Positions 44,976 to 54,318 of a stretch of DNA of 64,000 nt are shown in pieces. Every line of letters starts with the position of its first letter. Within the stretch, counting starts at the first letter, position 1. Below the pieces are notes generated by a model, which saw only the letters and a program-made list of their open reading frames with translations, made no database searches and was not told where the DNA came from. The DNA is from Methylomonas sp. EFPC3 (GTDB lineage: Bacteria > Pseudomonadota > Gammaproteobacteria > Methylococcales > Methylomonadaceae), in assembly GCF_029643245.1 (NCBI RefSeq), contig NZ_CP116398.1:1302001-1366000 (forward strand), in the 5' to 3' direction. The position numbers and the translations under genes are program-made.

Positions 44976-46883
44976 TTATGCAAAAAATTGGCGGACGTCG
45001 GCGATATCCCGGCTGCGCTTCATGGCCGGCACGCTATCCAGAAACATCTGGCCGTAGGAGCGTTTCAACAAGCGCGGATCGCAAACCATCAACACGCCGC
45101 GGTCGTTGACGTCGCGGATCAAGCGGCCCACGCCCTGGCGCAGCATGATGATGGCACTGGGCAATTGGTGTTCGAAAAACGGGTTGCGCCCCTGCTTCTC
45201 CATTGCGTTCATCCGCGCTTTCAATACCGGATCGCCCGGCGAAGCGAACGGCAGCTTGTCGATAATCACGCAGGACAAGGCATCGCCGCGCACGTCGACG
45301 CCTTCCCAAAAGCTGGCGGTGGCCAACAGCACCGCATTGCCGAGTTCCTTGAACTGATCCAGCAACACACCTTTGGACTTGGTACCTTGTACCAGCAAGG
45401 GGTGGTCGAGTTTGCCTTCCAGCAATTGCGCGGCGCGCTGCAAGGCCCGGTGGCTGGTGAACAGAAAAAAAGCCCGGCCCCGGCTGGCTTCCAGCACCGG
45501 CAACGCAAAATCGACGATTTTGTCGGTAAAGTCCGGATCGTTCGGTTGCGGCAGGCCCTTTGGGTGGTAAAACAAGGCTTGATTCGGATAATCGAATGGG
45601 CTGTCCCAGCTTTGGCTCAACGCCCCGCTCAAACCCAAGCTTTTGGAGAAATGCACGAAATTGTTGGCGACGCTGAGCGTCGCCGAGGTAAATATCCAGG
45701 TGGCCTTATGGCGAGCCATGAAACCGCGGAATTCCTTGGCGATATCCAGCGGGGTCCGGCTCAGCGTGAACGACTTGCTGTAGGTTTCGTACCATTTGAT
45801 CCATTGGCCGTCCTTGTCGCTAATCAAGGTATCCAGTTGCGCATCCAACGCCTCGGCCCGGTCGAAGCAGGACTCCAGGCCTTTGCTGCGCACCGAAGCC
45901 CGCTCCAATTGGTCGGTCAGACGGGCCAACTGCTTTTGCAGGGATTCCAAGGCGCCGGCGATTTTCGGATTACTTTCGATCTCCTGCCAGTCGCCACGCC
46001 TCAGCTCCAAGCCAAAGGCCAAACGCATGTCCTTGACTTCGTGCTGCAAATCCTCGCAAGCCGTGCGCAGGTCCGGCATGTCCTTGGCATCGGTAAAATA
46101 TTCGGCCAAGGTATCGTCGGCCAGATCGGTCAGCTGTTTGCCGCTGATGGTCACGCCCAGAAAATTGGAGGCGGTGTCGGCCAATTGATGCGCTTCGTCG
46201 ATGACGACGACATCGGCATCGGGCAGCAACTCGCCGAATCCGGTCTCGCGAATCGACCAGTCCGCGCACAGCAAATGATGGTTGACCACGACGATATCCG
46301 ACTCTTGCGCCTGTTTGCGGGCTTTGGTCAGGAAGCAATCGGCGTAGTCCGGGCAATTCTGACCCAGACAGTTGTCGGTGGTCGACGTGGCGTGAAACCA
46401 GACCGGGTCGCCGTCGTGGACATCGGCCACTTCCGAGACGTCTCCGGTTTTGGTGCGCTTGGACCAGGCCTTGATTTGCGCCAGCGCCGACGCCTCTTCC
46501 CGGCTATAGCCGAAGGCGGAATTCAGCGCCTGTTCCAAGCGGTAGGTACACAAATAATTCGCCCTTCCTTTCAACAAGCCGGCTTTAAAAGGCCGTTTCG
46601 CCAACGCTTTGCGTATCAGTGGCAGATCTTTATTGAACAACTGGTCTTGCAAGTTTTTGGTGCCGGTCGACACGATCACGCGTTTGCCGGACAGGATGGC
46701 CGGAATCAGGTAGGCGAAGGTCTTGCCGGTGCCGGTGCCGGCCTCGGCGATCAAGTTTTGTTGCGATTCGATGGCGTAGGCGATTTTTTCCGCCATCTCG
46801 ATCTGGGCCGCGCGCGGCGAGTAACCGGCGATGACGCCGGCCAACGCGCCATCGCTAGCGAACACTTCATCCAGTTTACTCAC
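44976..46883 (-). CDS. ATP-dependent helicase of the YoaA/DinG family
   Basis: The protein has 635 residues. An XPD-like superfamily 2 helicase: Walker A AGTGTGKTFAYL, DEAH box VVIDEAHQLAD, and an iron-sulfur domain with cysteines in LCTYRL, NCLGQNCPDYADC. The C-terminal motif VI region is GVGRLIRD. Relatives unwind DNA in damage and replication stress. The start is GTG at 46883. It sits directly upstream of tsaB, an order common in gammaproteobacteria (yoaA-tsaB). Confidence 0.92.
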   Translation of the reverse strand: MSKLDEVFASDGALAGVIAGYSPRAAQIEMAEKIAYAIESQQNLIAEAGTGTGKTFAYLIPAILSGKRVIVSTGTKNLQDQLFNKDLPLIRKALAKRPFKAGLLKGRANYLCTYRLEQALNSAFGYSREEASALAQIKAWSKRTKTGDVSEVADVHDGDPVWFHATSTTDNCLGQNCPDYADCFLTKARKQAQESDIVVVNHHLLCADWSIRETGFGELLPDADVVVIDEAHQLADTASNFLGVTISGKQLTDLADDTLAEYFTDAKDMPDLRTACEDLQHEVKDMRLAFGLELRRGDWQEIESNPKIAGALESLQKQLARLTDQLERASVRSKGLESCFDRAEALDAQLDTLISDKDGQWIKWYETYSKSFTLSRTPLDIAKEFRGFMARHKATWIFTSATLSVANNFVHFSKSLGLSGALSQSWDSPFDYPNQALFYHPKGLPQPNDPDFTDKIVDFALPVLEASRGRAFFLFTSHRALQRAAQLLEGKLDHPLLVQGTKSKGVLLDQFKELGNAVLLATASFWEGVDVRGDALSCVIIDKLPFASPGDPVLKARMNAMEKQGRNPFFEHQLPSAIIMLRQGVGRLIRDVNDRGVLMVCDPRLLKRSYGQMFLDSVPAMKRSRDIADVRQFFA

Positions 46884-46916
46884 GCTAACACTGACTCCGC
46901 TGCAACTTCAGCCGGT

Positions 46917-47639
46917 TTAATGACCGAAAAAGCTTTCGGCTTTAGCTTTGGCTTGTTTGGCGCCTTGCGGGTTTTGCTGCATGTTGCGCGCTTCGGCAAT
47001 CAACATCCAGCTTTTACGTTTCAAATCCAGGTTGCTTCCTGCGAGCAGAGCCGCCTTGCCGGCCAGTTCCTCGGCCAGTTGCGGTTTGTTCTGTTTCAGG
47101 CGCAATTGGGCCAATTTGTAGGTCAAGGTCGGGTTACGAGCGTCGATGCGCAGTGCGCGTTCCATCACGACGACAGCGGCATCCAGATCGCCGCTGTTGC
47201 GGCTACGGTCGGCTTCGCTGAGCAACGCCAGTACGGCAGGCGGCGTCCCGCTCGGAATCGCGGCGTCTTCCACCGCATATCTCGGCGCCGGCACGGTAGC
47301 CAGCGGCGTAGTCGGATTGGCCGGGACTACCGGAGCCGCCGCGCCGGGCTGTGCCGGCGGTACATCGGCCGGCGGCATCAACGGTTCGGCACGGAAAGCC
47401 GGCAAATTGGGCTCGACTTTCACGCTGCCGGGGCCGCTGTCAATGGCATAAGTTGCGGTCGGGTTGGGACCTGCGGCCGGTTTTTTTGGGGCGACGGCTG
47501 TTGCAGGCGCTTTTGCCGCCGGCTTTTTCGCAATCTTTTTCGTCGGCGAGCTGCCTGACACCGGTGGTTCGGCTACGCTGCTACAACCTGCTCCGAGAAG
47601 CAAAAACGGGACCAGGGCCAACAAACATTTATTTTTCAT
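46917..47639 (-). CDS. TPR-containing lipoprotein
   Basis: The protein has 240 residues. The signal peptide ends in the lipobox LGAGC (C19). An Ala/Pro/Lys-rich linker (about 20-110) precedes two or three TPR-like helix pairs (LLSEADRSRNSGDLDAAVVVMERAL). The linker suggests passage through or contact with the cell wall. ATG 47639 is chosen over a TTG four codons upstream. It may scaffold an envelope assembly; no partner is evident. Confidence 0.7.
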   Translation of the reverse strand: MKNKCLLALVPFLLLGAGCSSVAEPPVSGSSPTKKIAKKPAAKAPATAVAPKKPAAGPNPTATYAIDSGPGSVKVEPNLPAFRAEPLMPPADVPPAQPGAAAPVVPANPTTPLATVPAPRYAVEDAAIPSGTPPAVLALLSEADRSRNSGDLDAAVVVMERALRIDARNPTLTYKLAQLRLKQNKPQLAEELAGKAALLAGSNLDLKRKSWMLIAEARNMQQNPQGAKQAKAKAESFFGH

Positions 47640-47668
47640 TAGTGATGCCAATTCAAACAGATAAAAAG

Positions 47669-48208
47669 TTAAAACAGTTCGATCTCGTCCGGACGGCTCT
47701 GTGCACTTGCCTGAGCAAACAACAATAGCGCCTCTTCGATGCTCTTACCTTGATGGATGGCGTCGAACATGACTTTTTCCGACTCCATCGTGTAGCGGCT
47801 GCGAATACTTTCCTGAAATTTGTGCCACTCCAGCGGATTGTATAGCCGGTGCGGCGTCTCGATGATCTCGGACAAGCCCTTCAGGTTGTTCGAGACGTGC
47901 TGCAGGCATTGCTGCATGCGATCGTAGAATTGAAACGCCACGATCGCCTGATTGATCTTGTCCTGCATCGACTCGCAATAGCCTAAAGCCGCAGCGGACG
48001 AGTCGTTCGGGGCGACCAAGGCTAAAAACTCGTGAATTTTCTGCATATCGTCGACCATATGGGTAAACGTACTGGCCAATGCGTTAACCGATTCGTCGCC
48101 GTCTTTAATGCTGCTTTCAACTTGGGCCACCGAGACCGTCAACAGCTTGATCGTCTCCCTGATTTGGCTCCAATCCAAGTCGGGCTGGTTTGATACTGAA
48201 TAATTCAT
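47669..48208 (-). CDS. Small helical protein with CheZ-like D-x-x-x-Q signature
   Basis: The protein has 179 residues and is nearly all helical. The segment FQFYDRMQQCLQHV (93-106) aligns with the CheZ catalytic helix DFQDLTGQVIKRI: D96 and Q100 take the places of Asp143 and Gln147. The extreme C-terminus DEIELF resembles the acidic CheY-binding tail of CheZ. A conserved-looking patch LYNPLEWHKFQESIRSRYTM is not found in CheZ. I infer a CheY-P phosphatase or chemotaxis accessory role. The gene lies about 2.9 kb beyond the che operon and is separated from it by two genes. Established CheZ membership is not proven. Confidence 0.55.
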   Translation of the reverse strand: MNYSVSNQPDLDWSQIRETIKLLTVSVAQVESSIKDGDESVNALASTFTHMVDDMQKIHEFLALVAPNDSSAAALGYCESMQDKINQAIVAFQFYDRMQQCLQHVSNNLKGLSEIIETPHRLYNPLEWHKFQESIRSRYTMESEKVMFDAIHQGKSIEEALLLFAQASAQSRPDEIELF

Positions 48209-48491
48209 AAAGCAATCCTGGAAGTAAATGTATCGATTCGAGATCGACGGCCAGCGCGGGTATTGTAACCGACTATGCGCTTCGGCATGGCGTCGGCTTA
48301 AGTATAGAAAATTCGCCGATTTCAGCGCGCTTGCCGGCCGCTTTTTTGATTCCGTCCGGCAGCCGCCGCTTTAGCGGAATTTAAGCCGAAATCCCGCCCG
48401 GTTGACGATGGCGCGCGGGATGGAGTAGAAAGACAAACAGTGGCACGCCTCCATGCTTGCCAACGCCGCAACCGATCTTGAAAAGGAACCC

Positions 48492-49904
48492 ATGAATATA
48501 CAATCCGCCGGTAAAAAATTGTTCGTCCTGGACACTAACGTCTTGATGCACGATCCGACGTCAATCTTCCGGTTTCAGGAGCACAACGTATTCATCCCGA
48601 TGGTGGTATTGGAAGAGCTGGACCACGCCAAGAAAGGCCTATCAGACGTATCGCGTAACGTCCGCCAAGTCAGCCGGTTTCTGGACGAGTTGATCCGCGA
48701 CGCCGACCAGCAATCGATCAAAGACGGCCTGCCGCTGTCCCGGATCGAGCACGGGCTGGCCGGCGAGCGCGAATTCGACGGTCGCCTGTTTTTTCAAACC
48801 CGGCAATTGTCGCATCTGTTACCAGCCGATCTGCCGGGCCAAATCGCCGACAACTCCATCCTCAGCATCGTGCTGGCTTTGAGCAAGGAATATCCGGACG
48901 TCAACGTGATTTTGGTGTCGAAAGACATCAATATGCGCATCAAAGCCGCCGCGCTGCAAATCAACGCCGAGGATTACCACAACGACCAGACCATCGAAGA
49001 CATCGACCTGCTTTACAGCGGCAGCCTGGCACTGGATGCCGACTTCTGGGACGAAAACGGCGGCAAGATGGAATCCTGGCAGGAAAACAACAACACCTAC
49101 TACCGGATCAACGGGCCGGCGGTCAGGGAGTGGTATCCGAACCAGTACCTGTACATGGAGGGCGAGGACAGCTTCGAGGCGATCGTAAAAAGCTGCGACG
49201 GCGAGACCGCGGTGCTGCAATTGGCGCGGGACTTCCGGACTAAACACAATAATATCTGGGGCATTTTCGCCAAAAACCGGGAGCAAAATTTTGCGTTGAA
49301 TGCGTTGATGGATCCGGAAGTGGATTTCGTAACCCTGATCGGCTCGGCCGGTACCGGCAAAACCCTGCTGGCATTGGCGGCCGGCCTGTCGCTGACGCTG
49401 GAGCGGAAGCTGTATCAGGAAATCATCATGACCCGCGAAACCATGCCGGTCGGTCAGGACATTGGCTTTTTGCCGGGTAGCGAGGAAGAAAAGATGGCGC
49501 CGTGGATGGGCGCGCTGATGGACAATCTGGAACTGCTCGGCAGCCGGGCCGGCAATACCGAATGGGAACAAGGCGCGTCGCAAAACGTCGTGATGAACCG
49601 GGTAAAAATCCGCTCGCTTAATTTCATGCGCGGCCGCACCTTCCTCAACCGCTATCTGATTATCGACGAAGCCCAAAACCTGACGCCGAAGCAACTGAAA
49701 ACCCTGATTACCCGTGCCGGACCGGGTACCAAAATCATCTGCATCGGCAATCTGGCGCAGATCGATACGCCCTACCTGACCGCGACCAGTTCCGGTCTGA
49801 CCTACGTGGTGGACCGCTTCAAAAACTGGCCCAATAGCGCTCACATCACCTTGCGCCGCGGCGAACGCTCGCGTTTGGCCGATTTTGCCTCGGACAATTT
49901 GTAA
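48492..49904 (+). CDS. PIN domain-PhoH family ATPase
   Basis: The protein has 470 residues. A PIN ribonuclease domain (1-150) has the acidic residues in FVLDTNVLMHD (D14) and EELDHAKKG; the PhoH ATPase domain (about 250-460) has Walker A LIGSAGTGKTLLAL and Walker B LIIDEAQNL. PIN-PhoH fusions act as RNA helicase/ribonucleases, often linked to toxin-antitoxin pairs in actinobacteria and to ribosome-associated RNA decay elsewhere. ATG 48492 is chosen because AAGGAA precedes it, rather than ATG 48453. It converges with the PerM-type gene, leaving one base between the stops. Confidence 0.9.
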   Translation: MNIQSAGKKLFVLDTNVLMHDPTSIFRFQEHNVFIPMVVLEELDHAKKGLSDVSRNVRQVSRFLDELIRDADQQSIKDGLPLSRIEHGLAGEREFDGRLFFQTRQLSHLLPADLPGQIADNSILSIVLALSKEYPDVNVILVSKDINMRIKAAALQINAEDYHNDQTIEDIDLLYSGSLALDADFWDENGGKMESWQENNNTYYRINGPAVREWYPNQYLYMEGEDSFEAIVKSCDGETAVLQLARDFRTKHNNIWGIFAKNREQNFALNALMDPEVDFVTLIGSAGTGKTLLALAAGLSLTLERKLYQEIIMTRETMPVGQDIGFLPGSEEEKMAPWMGALMDNLELLGSRAGNTEWEQGASQNVVMNRVKIRSLNFMRGRTFLNRYLIIDEAQNLTPKQLKTLITRAGPGTKIICIGNLAQIDTPYLTATSSGLTYVVDRFKNWPNSAHITLRRGERSRLADFASDNL

Positions 49905-49905
49905 A

Positions 49906-51006
49906 CTAGCCCGCCAACGTGCCGTTGGCTTCCCAGCGCGGCCACGCCGTTAACACAGCCTTAACCAGCGTGGCCAATGGGATTGCGAAAAATACGCCCC
50001 AGAATCCCCACAAGCCGCCGAAGAACAAAATCGCAACGATGATCGCTACCGGATGCAAATTGACCGCCTCCGAGAACAGCAGCGGCACCAAAATCACGCC
50101 GTCCAAGGCTTGGATCACCGAATAGGCGACGAACACGTACATGAACTGGTCGCCGCCGCCGACTCCCCATTGTACATAAGCCACGCCCAGCACCGGAAAG
50201 GTGACCAAGGTTGCGCCGACGTAGGGAATCACCACGGACAATCCCATCAATACTGCCAGCAACATTGCGTAATTCAAACCCAGCCACCAAAACACCAGAT
50301 AACTTATCGCCCACAAGATGAAGACTTCGACAAACTTGCCGCGCACGTAGTTGGAGATTTGTTTGTCGACTTCCTGCCAGACTCGCAGGCTCAAGCTGGT
50401 GTCGGCGGGCAGGAACTGTAACATCCACCCCAGCAGCACCTGTTTGTCTTTCAAAAAGAAAAACACCATTAACGGCACCAGAAACAGGTAAATGATTACG
50501 GCCACCAAGCCGACGAAGGATTGGGCGGAGCCCGATATCAGATCCTGGCCGTATTTGAGCAAATCCTGTTGGATCGAGAACATGATTTCCCGAATCCGGG
50601 TTTCCGAAATCAACTCCGGATGGCGTTCCGGAAAGCGCATGATCTCGGCTTGGGTTCTGGACACGATTTCCGGGATGTGCTGAACCAATTGTACGGTCTG
50701 TTCGGATACCATCGGTACCAACACGAACAGCACGAAACCGAGCACCGCCGTAAAGGCAAAAAACACCAGATGCACCGCGAGTAGCCGCGCCACGCCGCGC
50801 AACTCCAATTTGACGACCAGGCCCTCCAGCAGATACGCGAGTACCACGGCAACGAATACCGGCATCAACAGCCCCAACAGACTGTATATCAGCAGGAAAC
50901 CGCCCAACAGTATTATCGCCAACCCGGCCACCTGCGAATTGGGTAAGAAACGCCGTAAAAAAAGGCGCACGATGCCGTGACTGGAATTATTGCTGTACTG
51001 GTTCAT
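49906..51006 (-). CDS. AI-2E family (PerM-like) transporter
   Basis: The protein has 366 residues and about eight membrane helices. The family motif region VAVIIYLFLVPLMVFFFLKDK and the GATLVTFPVLGVAYVQWG segment are typical of the PerM/AI-2E exporter family. The transported solute is uncertain. The ATG at 51006 is preferred to a TTG eight codons upstream. It lies 64 bases beyond the last chemotaxis gene on the same strand and could be a separate unit. Confidence 0.88.
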   Translation of the reverse strand: MNQYSNNSSHGIVRLFLRRFLPNSQVAGLAIILLGGFLLIYSLLGLLMPVFVAVVLAYLLEGLVVKLELRGVARLLAVHLVFFAFTAVLGFVLFVLVPMVSEQTVQLVQHIPEIVSRTQAEIMRFPERHPELISETRIREIMFSIQQDLLKYGQDLISGSAQSFVGLVAVIIYLFLVPLMVFFFLKDKQVLLGWMLQFLPADTSLSLRVWQEVDKQISNYVRGKFVEVFILWAISYLVFWWLGLNYAMLLAVLMGLSVVIPYVGATLVTFPVLGVAYVQWGVGGGDQFMYVFVAYSVIQALDGVILVPLLFSEAVNLHPVAIIVAILFFGGLWGFWGVFFAIPLATLVKAVLTAWPRWEANGTLAG

Positions 51007-51070
51007 GGAGCGCTGACGAAGGTCCGGCAAGAGCCGGCACCCAACTACCGGACGGGAAAAAGGAAAGGCG

Positions 51071-51370
51071 TTAAACTAAAGAGAATAGTTTATCGAAATT
51101 GGCGATTTCCAGAATTTTTTTTACTTCGGCGCGAGCGTTCTTTATCCGGATCGCCGACTTGTCGCCGCCGACTTTATCGCGCAACACCAACAACATCCCC
51201 AGCGCTGAGCTGTCCATGTATTCGGTGCCGGTCAAATCGACGTCAATCTGTTTCACGCCGCTCTCAGCCAGCTTGGTGGCTTCGCGAAACTCGTTATGCA
51301 AACCGAAATCGAATTTTCCGCTGACCTTAATGTGTAATACGCCAGAATCGGCTCTTGCCTCAATACCCAT
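51071..51370 (-). CDS. STAS-domain anti-sigma antagonist-like protein
   Basis: The protein has 99 residues, a single STAS domain: IKVSGKFDFG, then IDVDLTGTEYMDSSALGMLLVLRD with the phosphorylatable serine in DSSALG. Such proteins switch partners when dephosphorylated. It is the last gene of the chemotaxis operon, 37 bases after the receptor-like gene. AAGGAG lies well placed before the ATG. No anti-sigma kinase is adjacent. Confidence 0.9.
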   Translation of the reverse strand: MGIEARADSGVLHIKVSGKFDFGLHNEFREATKLAESGVKQIDVDLTGTEYMDSSALGMLLVLRDKVGGDKSAIRIKNARAEVKKILEIANFDKLFSLV

Positions 51371-51407
51371 AGCTTCTCCTTATCGCAAAATTGCCCGAAC
51401 GGCAAAC

Positions 51408-52610
51408 TCAGAACAAATCCACATCGCCTTCGTCCATAGACGATTGCGATACCACGCGGTAGTTACCGGCCTGCCATTGTTGTTTCATCTGCCTTAAACG
51501 ATCCGATCCCTGCCCCAATTCCAACTGCCACTCCTTGCGGTTTCCCGCTTTGAACGTCGCCATACCGATGGCAACTTCGTCTTTCAATGCGGCGAAATGG
51601 TCAAGGTTAGCCTGCATCTGTTCGATCAATTGGCGGGCCATGTCTTCGAACTGCAGCCCTCTGACGGCGTTGCCCACACTGACTTCTATCTTCCCGGTCA
51701 GTTGGGAAATCTCGTCCACGTTTCGGGCGACGTTTGCATTGATCGTGCTGATATCGAACATCATCTTGTCGATATTGGCTTTGGAACTTAACGCAAGGTT
51801 CATGTCCTTCGACGCCATCACTTCGATCATATCGCGAGCATTGCGGATGTTATCTTTGGACGCTTTGACAACCGCCTTGATTTCTTCGCTGAACTTATCG
51901 GAGTTTTTCGATAAATTGCGCACCTCGCCGGCCACGACGGCGAACCCTCTCCCCGCCTCGCCTGCCCGCGCCGCTTCGATGGCCGCGTTCAACGCCAACA
52001 GATTGGTTTGGTCGGCGATTTTCTGCACATCGCCCAGTAATTTTTCGACATGGGCCATGTGGTCGCCGACGTCGTTGATCACGGCGACCATTTCCACGCT
52101 TTGCTTACTGATTTGCACAATGTGGTCGATAAAAAATTGCAAAACTTTATCGGTTTCGTGGGTGAAACTGGTGAAATTGATATGCGCACTGTCCCGCTCA
52201 ACACTATCTTCCAAATCCGATACCAGCGAGCAAACCACCGTTGACTGGCCGCTGGTCAAGGCATGTAAATTGTTGAAGCTATTCGACATGGTGCTGACCG
52301 CATCCGCCAACATCGCCTTCAATTGGTTAAGCTCGCTGCGAAAAGTGCTGCTTTCCTGTTCGATGCAATCGCTCAGGTGAATCAGATAACTGTCAACCGC
52401 CCTGGATATGTCCGTTTCATTTTGCTCGCCTTGAGCGGCTTGCCGGAGCATGCCGACTGCCTGTATACGAAACGTGCGGAACATCCACAGCAGGCTGATT
52501 AATCCAGTAGCAGCCCAATACACCCGGGTATCGGCAATCAATAACGGCAGCGCTAACACCACAGCGGTCAAGCCAATCAAAACACCGTTATCCTTAAAAA
52601 ACTGCACCAT
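51408..52610 (-). CDS. Receptor-like chemotaxis protein with CheZ-like motif
   Basis: The protein has 400 residues. Two N-terminal membrane helices (about 9-25 and 30-46) leave almost no periplasmic domain. Residues 170-310 contain the chemoreceptor signalling tip sequence [20 protein letters not shown] followed by [14 protein letters not shown]. At 318-330 comes [13 protein letters not shown], in which D323 and Q327 form the same F-x-D-x-x-x-Q pattern as the CheZ catalytic helix. It ends EGDVDLF. It has no HAMP domain and no xWxxF tether. It may be an atypical receptor or a phosphatase delivered to the array; the second reading is an inference. Confidence 0.75.
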   Translation of the reverse strand: MVQFFKDNGVLIGLTAVVLALPLLIADTRVYWAATGLISLLWMFRTFRIQAVGMLRQAAQGEQNETDISRAVDSYLIHLSDCIEQESSTFRSELNQLKAMLADAVSTMSNSFNNLHALTSGQSTVVCSLVSDLEDSVERDSAHINFTSFTHETDKVLQFFIDHIVQISKQSVEMVAVINDVGDHMAHVEKLLGDVQKIADQTNLLALNAAIEAARAGEAGRGFAVVAGEVRNLSKNSDKFSEEIKAVVKASKDNIRNARDMIEVMASKDMNLALSSKANIDKMMFDISTINANVARNVDEISQLTGKIEVSVGNAVRGLQFEDMARQLIEQMQANLDHFAALKDEVAIGMATFKAGNRKEWQLELGQGSDRLRQMKQQWQAGNYRVVSQSSMDEGDVDLF

Positions 52611-52615
52611 ATAAT

Positions 52616-53674
52616 CTATTCCGCCAGGGCTAAAAGTTTTTCCGCTATTCGGTTCAAGGATAGCACATGATGCGCGGCACCCAGTTTGAAGGCCTCCCCA
52701 GGCATACCCCAGACTACGCTGGAAGCCTCATCCTGCACGATATTGATCGCCCCGGCCTCGCGCATCTCCAGCATGGCTTTGGCGCCGTCCGCCCCCATAC
52801 CGGTCAACATCACGCCGATGGCGTTACCGCCCACGTTTTGCGCTACCGAACGAAACAAAACTTCAACCGACGGTCTATGCCGATTCACTGGCGGACCGTC
52901 GTCCAAGCGGCAAATGTAGCGGGCACCGTCGCGGGCAACCAGCAAGTGGCGATCGCCGGGCGCAATGTAGACATGCCCTGGCACTATCGGCTGCCCATCC
53001 TCGGCCAAGCCCACTGTCATGTCGGTAGCATCATTGACGTGCTTGGCGAACGAAGCGCTAAAGGCTAGCGGGAGGTGCTGGGCAATCACGATCGCGGGGG
53101 TGGTCCGCGGCAAAGTCCTCACCAAGTGTTTGACCGCCTCGGTTCCGCCGGTGGAGGAGCCTAATGCGACGATTTTGTGCGTAGTCTTGAAATGTTTTTT
53201 CATCACGGTGTTTGCCAAGCCGTCGGTATGGCTGGGAATTACGCGGGGGTTGGGCGTTTCCAAAGCCTTTACCCTGGCCTGTGCCGCCACCCGGATTTTA
53301 CTAACGATTTCGTCGGCATAAGCCCGTAAGCCTTGCGATACGTCAACTTTGGGCTTGGCGACAAAATCGACGGCACCCAAAGCCAAAGCCTCCAAGGTGA
53401 CTTCGGCGCCTTTTTCGGTCAAGGTCGAAATCATCACCACCGGCATCGGTCGCAAACGCATCAGATTCTTCAGAAACGTCAGACCGTCCATACGCGGCAT
53501 TTCCACATCCAGCGTCAGCACATCGGGGTTTAACGCTTTGATTTTATCGCGAGCGATCAACGGATCGCTGGCCGTGCCGACGACCTCTATGTCGCCGGCC
53601 TCGTTAAAAATTTGCGTCAGCATCTGCCGGATCAAGGCCGAGTCGTCGACGATCAGTAGCTTTATTTTTGCCAT
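52616..53674 (-). CDS. cheB: CheB methylesterase/glutamine deamidase
   Basis: The protein has 352 residues. The receiver domain has D56 in [11 protein letters not shown]; the linker leads to a methylesterase domain with [10 protein letters not shown] (nucleophile Ser), [12 protein letters not shown] (catalytic His) and [11 protein letters not shown] (catalytic Asp). It removes receptor methyl groups when phosphorylated by CheA. AGAGG lies before the ATG at 53674. It is eight bases downstream of cheD. Confidence 0.96.
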   Translation of the reverse strand: MAKIKLLIVDDSALIRQMLTQIFNEAGDIEVVGTASDPLIARDKIKALNPDVLTLDVEMPRMDGLTFLKNLMRLRPMPVVMISTLTEKGAEVTLEALALGAVDFVAKPKVDVSQGLRAYADEIVSKIRVAAQARVKALETPNPRVIPSHTDGLANTVMKKHFKTTHKIVALGSSTGGTEAVKHLVRTLPRTTPAIVIAQHLPLAFSASFAKHVNDATDMTVGLAEDGQPIVPGHVYIAPGDRHLLVARDGARYICRLDDGPPVNRHRPSVEVLFRSVAQNVGGNAIGVMLTGMGADGAKAMLEMREAGAINIVQDEASSVVWGMPGEAFKLGAAHHVLSLNRIAEKLLALAE

Positions 53675-53682
53675 GTTCGCCT

Positions 53683-54318
53683 CTAGAACAACTCGACGCT
53701 GCCTTCAACCGGTGCGTCTTTGATGCTGAAACTGTATTGTTTCTCGCGCAGGAAAATGGTCTGGTTATGCAAGTCTTTGATTTTTTTCATTCTGACGCGT
53801 CCAGTACGCGGAAAGAAATTGACTTTACGCGGATAGATATCGCCCAAGTCTTGAGAAACCAACTTCAACGCTTCCGTATCGACATAATCCAACACAAATT
53901 GCACGTTGCGAGCGCCGACGTCACTCAGCGAAGCAATAATTTTGCCGCCGCCGAATAACTTGACTTCCAAATTCTTTCGTTTTCCGCCATGTTGCAATAT
54001 GGTGTTGATCAGATGTTCCATGGCGTAATTGCCGTAACGCAAGGCATTGCCCACCACGGCTTCGTCACGCGCGTTCAAACGATTTTGGCTGGTCTCCGGC
54101 AACATGAAGTGGTTCATACCGCCGATTCCGGATTCGCAATCGCGAATACATGCCGACACACAAGACCCCAGCACAGTGGTGATCATTTCATCGGCACCGG
54201 TAACATAGTAGTCGCCGGGCATCAATTTCGCGGCAATAATTTGGTTTTCCTGATCCCAGTAGCGGTTTATGCCCTCGAAGCCGGCGATCGGTGGTTTTTC
54301 GACTGTATGACGGGTCAC
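53683..54318 (-). CDS. cheD: CheD receptor glutamine deamidase
   Basis: The protein has 211 residues. Catalytic motif: VLGSCVSACI with the active Cys, followed by GGMNHFMLP with the active His and a Thr further on (YVTGADEMITTVLG). It deamidates receptor glutamines. The GTG at 54318 overlaps the cheR stop (GTGA); the longer open frame upstream is inside cheR. No cheC partner is visible. The C-terminus EGSVELF matches the tails of two other proteins here. Confidence 0.93.
   Translation of the reverse strand: MTRHTVEKPPIAGFEGINRYWDQENQIIAAKLMPGDYYVTGADEMITTVLGSCVSACIRDCESGIGGMNHFMLPETSQNRLNARDEAVVGNALRYGNYAMEHLINTILQHGGKRKNLEVKLFGGGKIIASLSDVGARNVQFVLDYVDTEALKLVSQDLGDIYPRKVNFFPRTGRVRMKKIKDLHNQTIFLREKQYSFSIKDAPVEGSVELF

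Noticed and set aside
44745-47558. 937-codon open frame on the + strand
   Set aside because: It is antisense to tsaB, the helicase and the TPR lipoprotein, which all have clear families. It shows no domain and is a product of GC-rich codon structure.
48819-49844. 341-codon open frame on the - strand
   Set aside because: It is antisense to the PIN-PhoH gene and has no recognisable motif.
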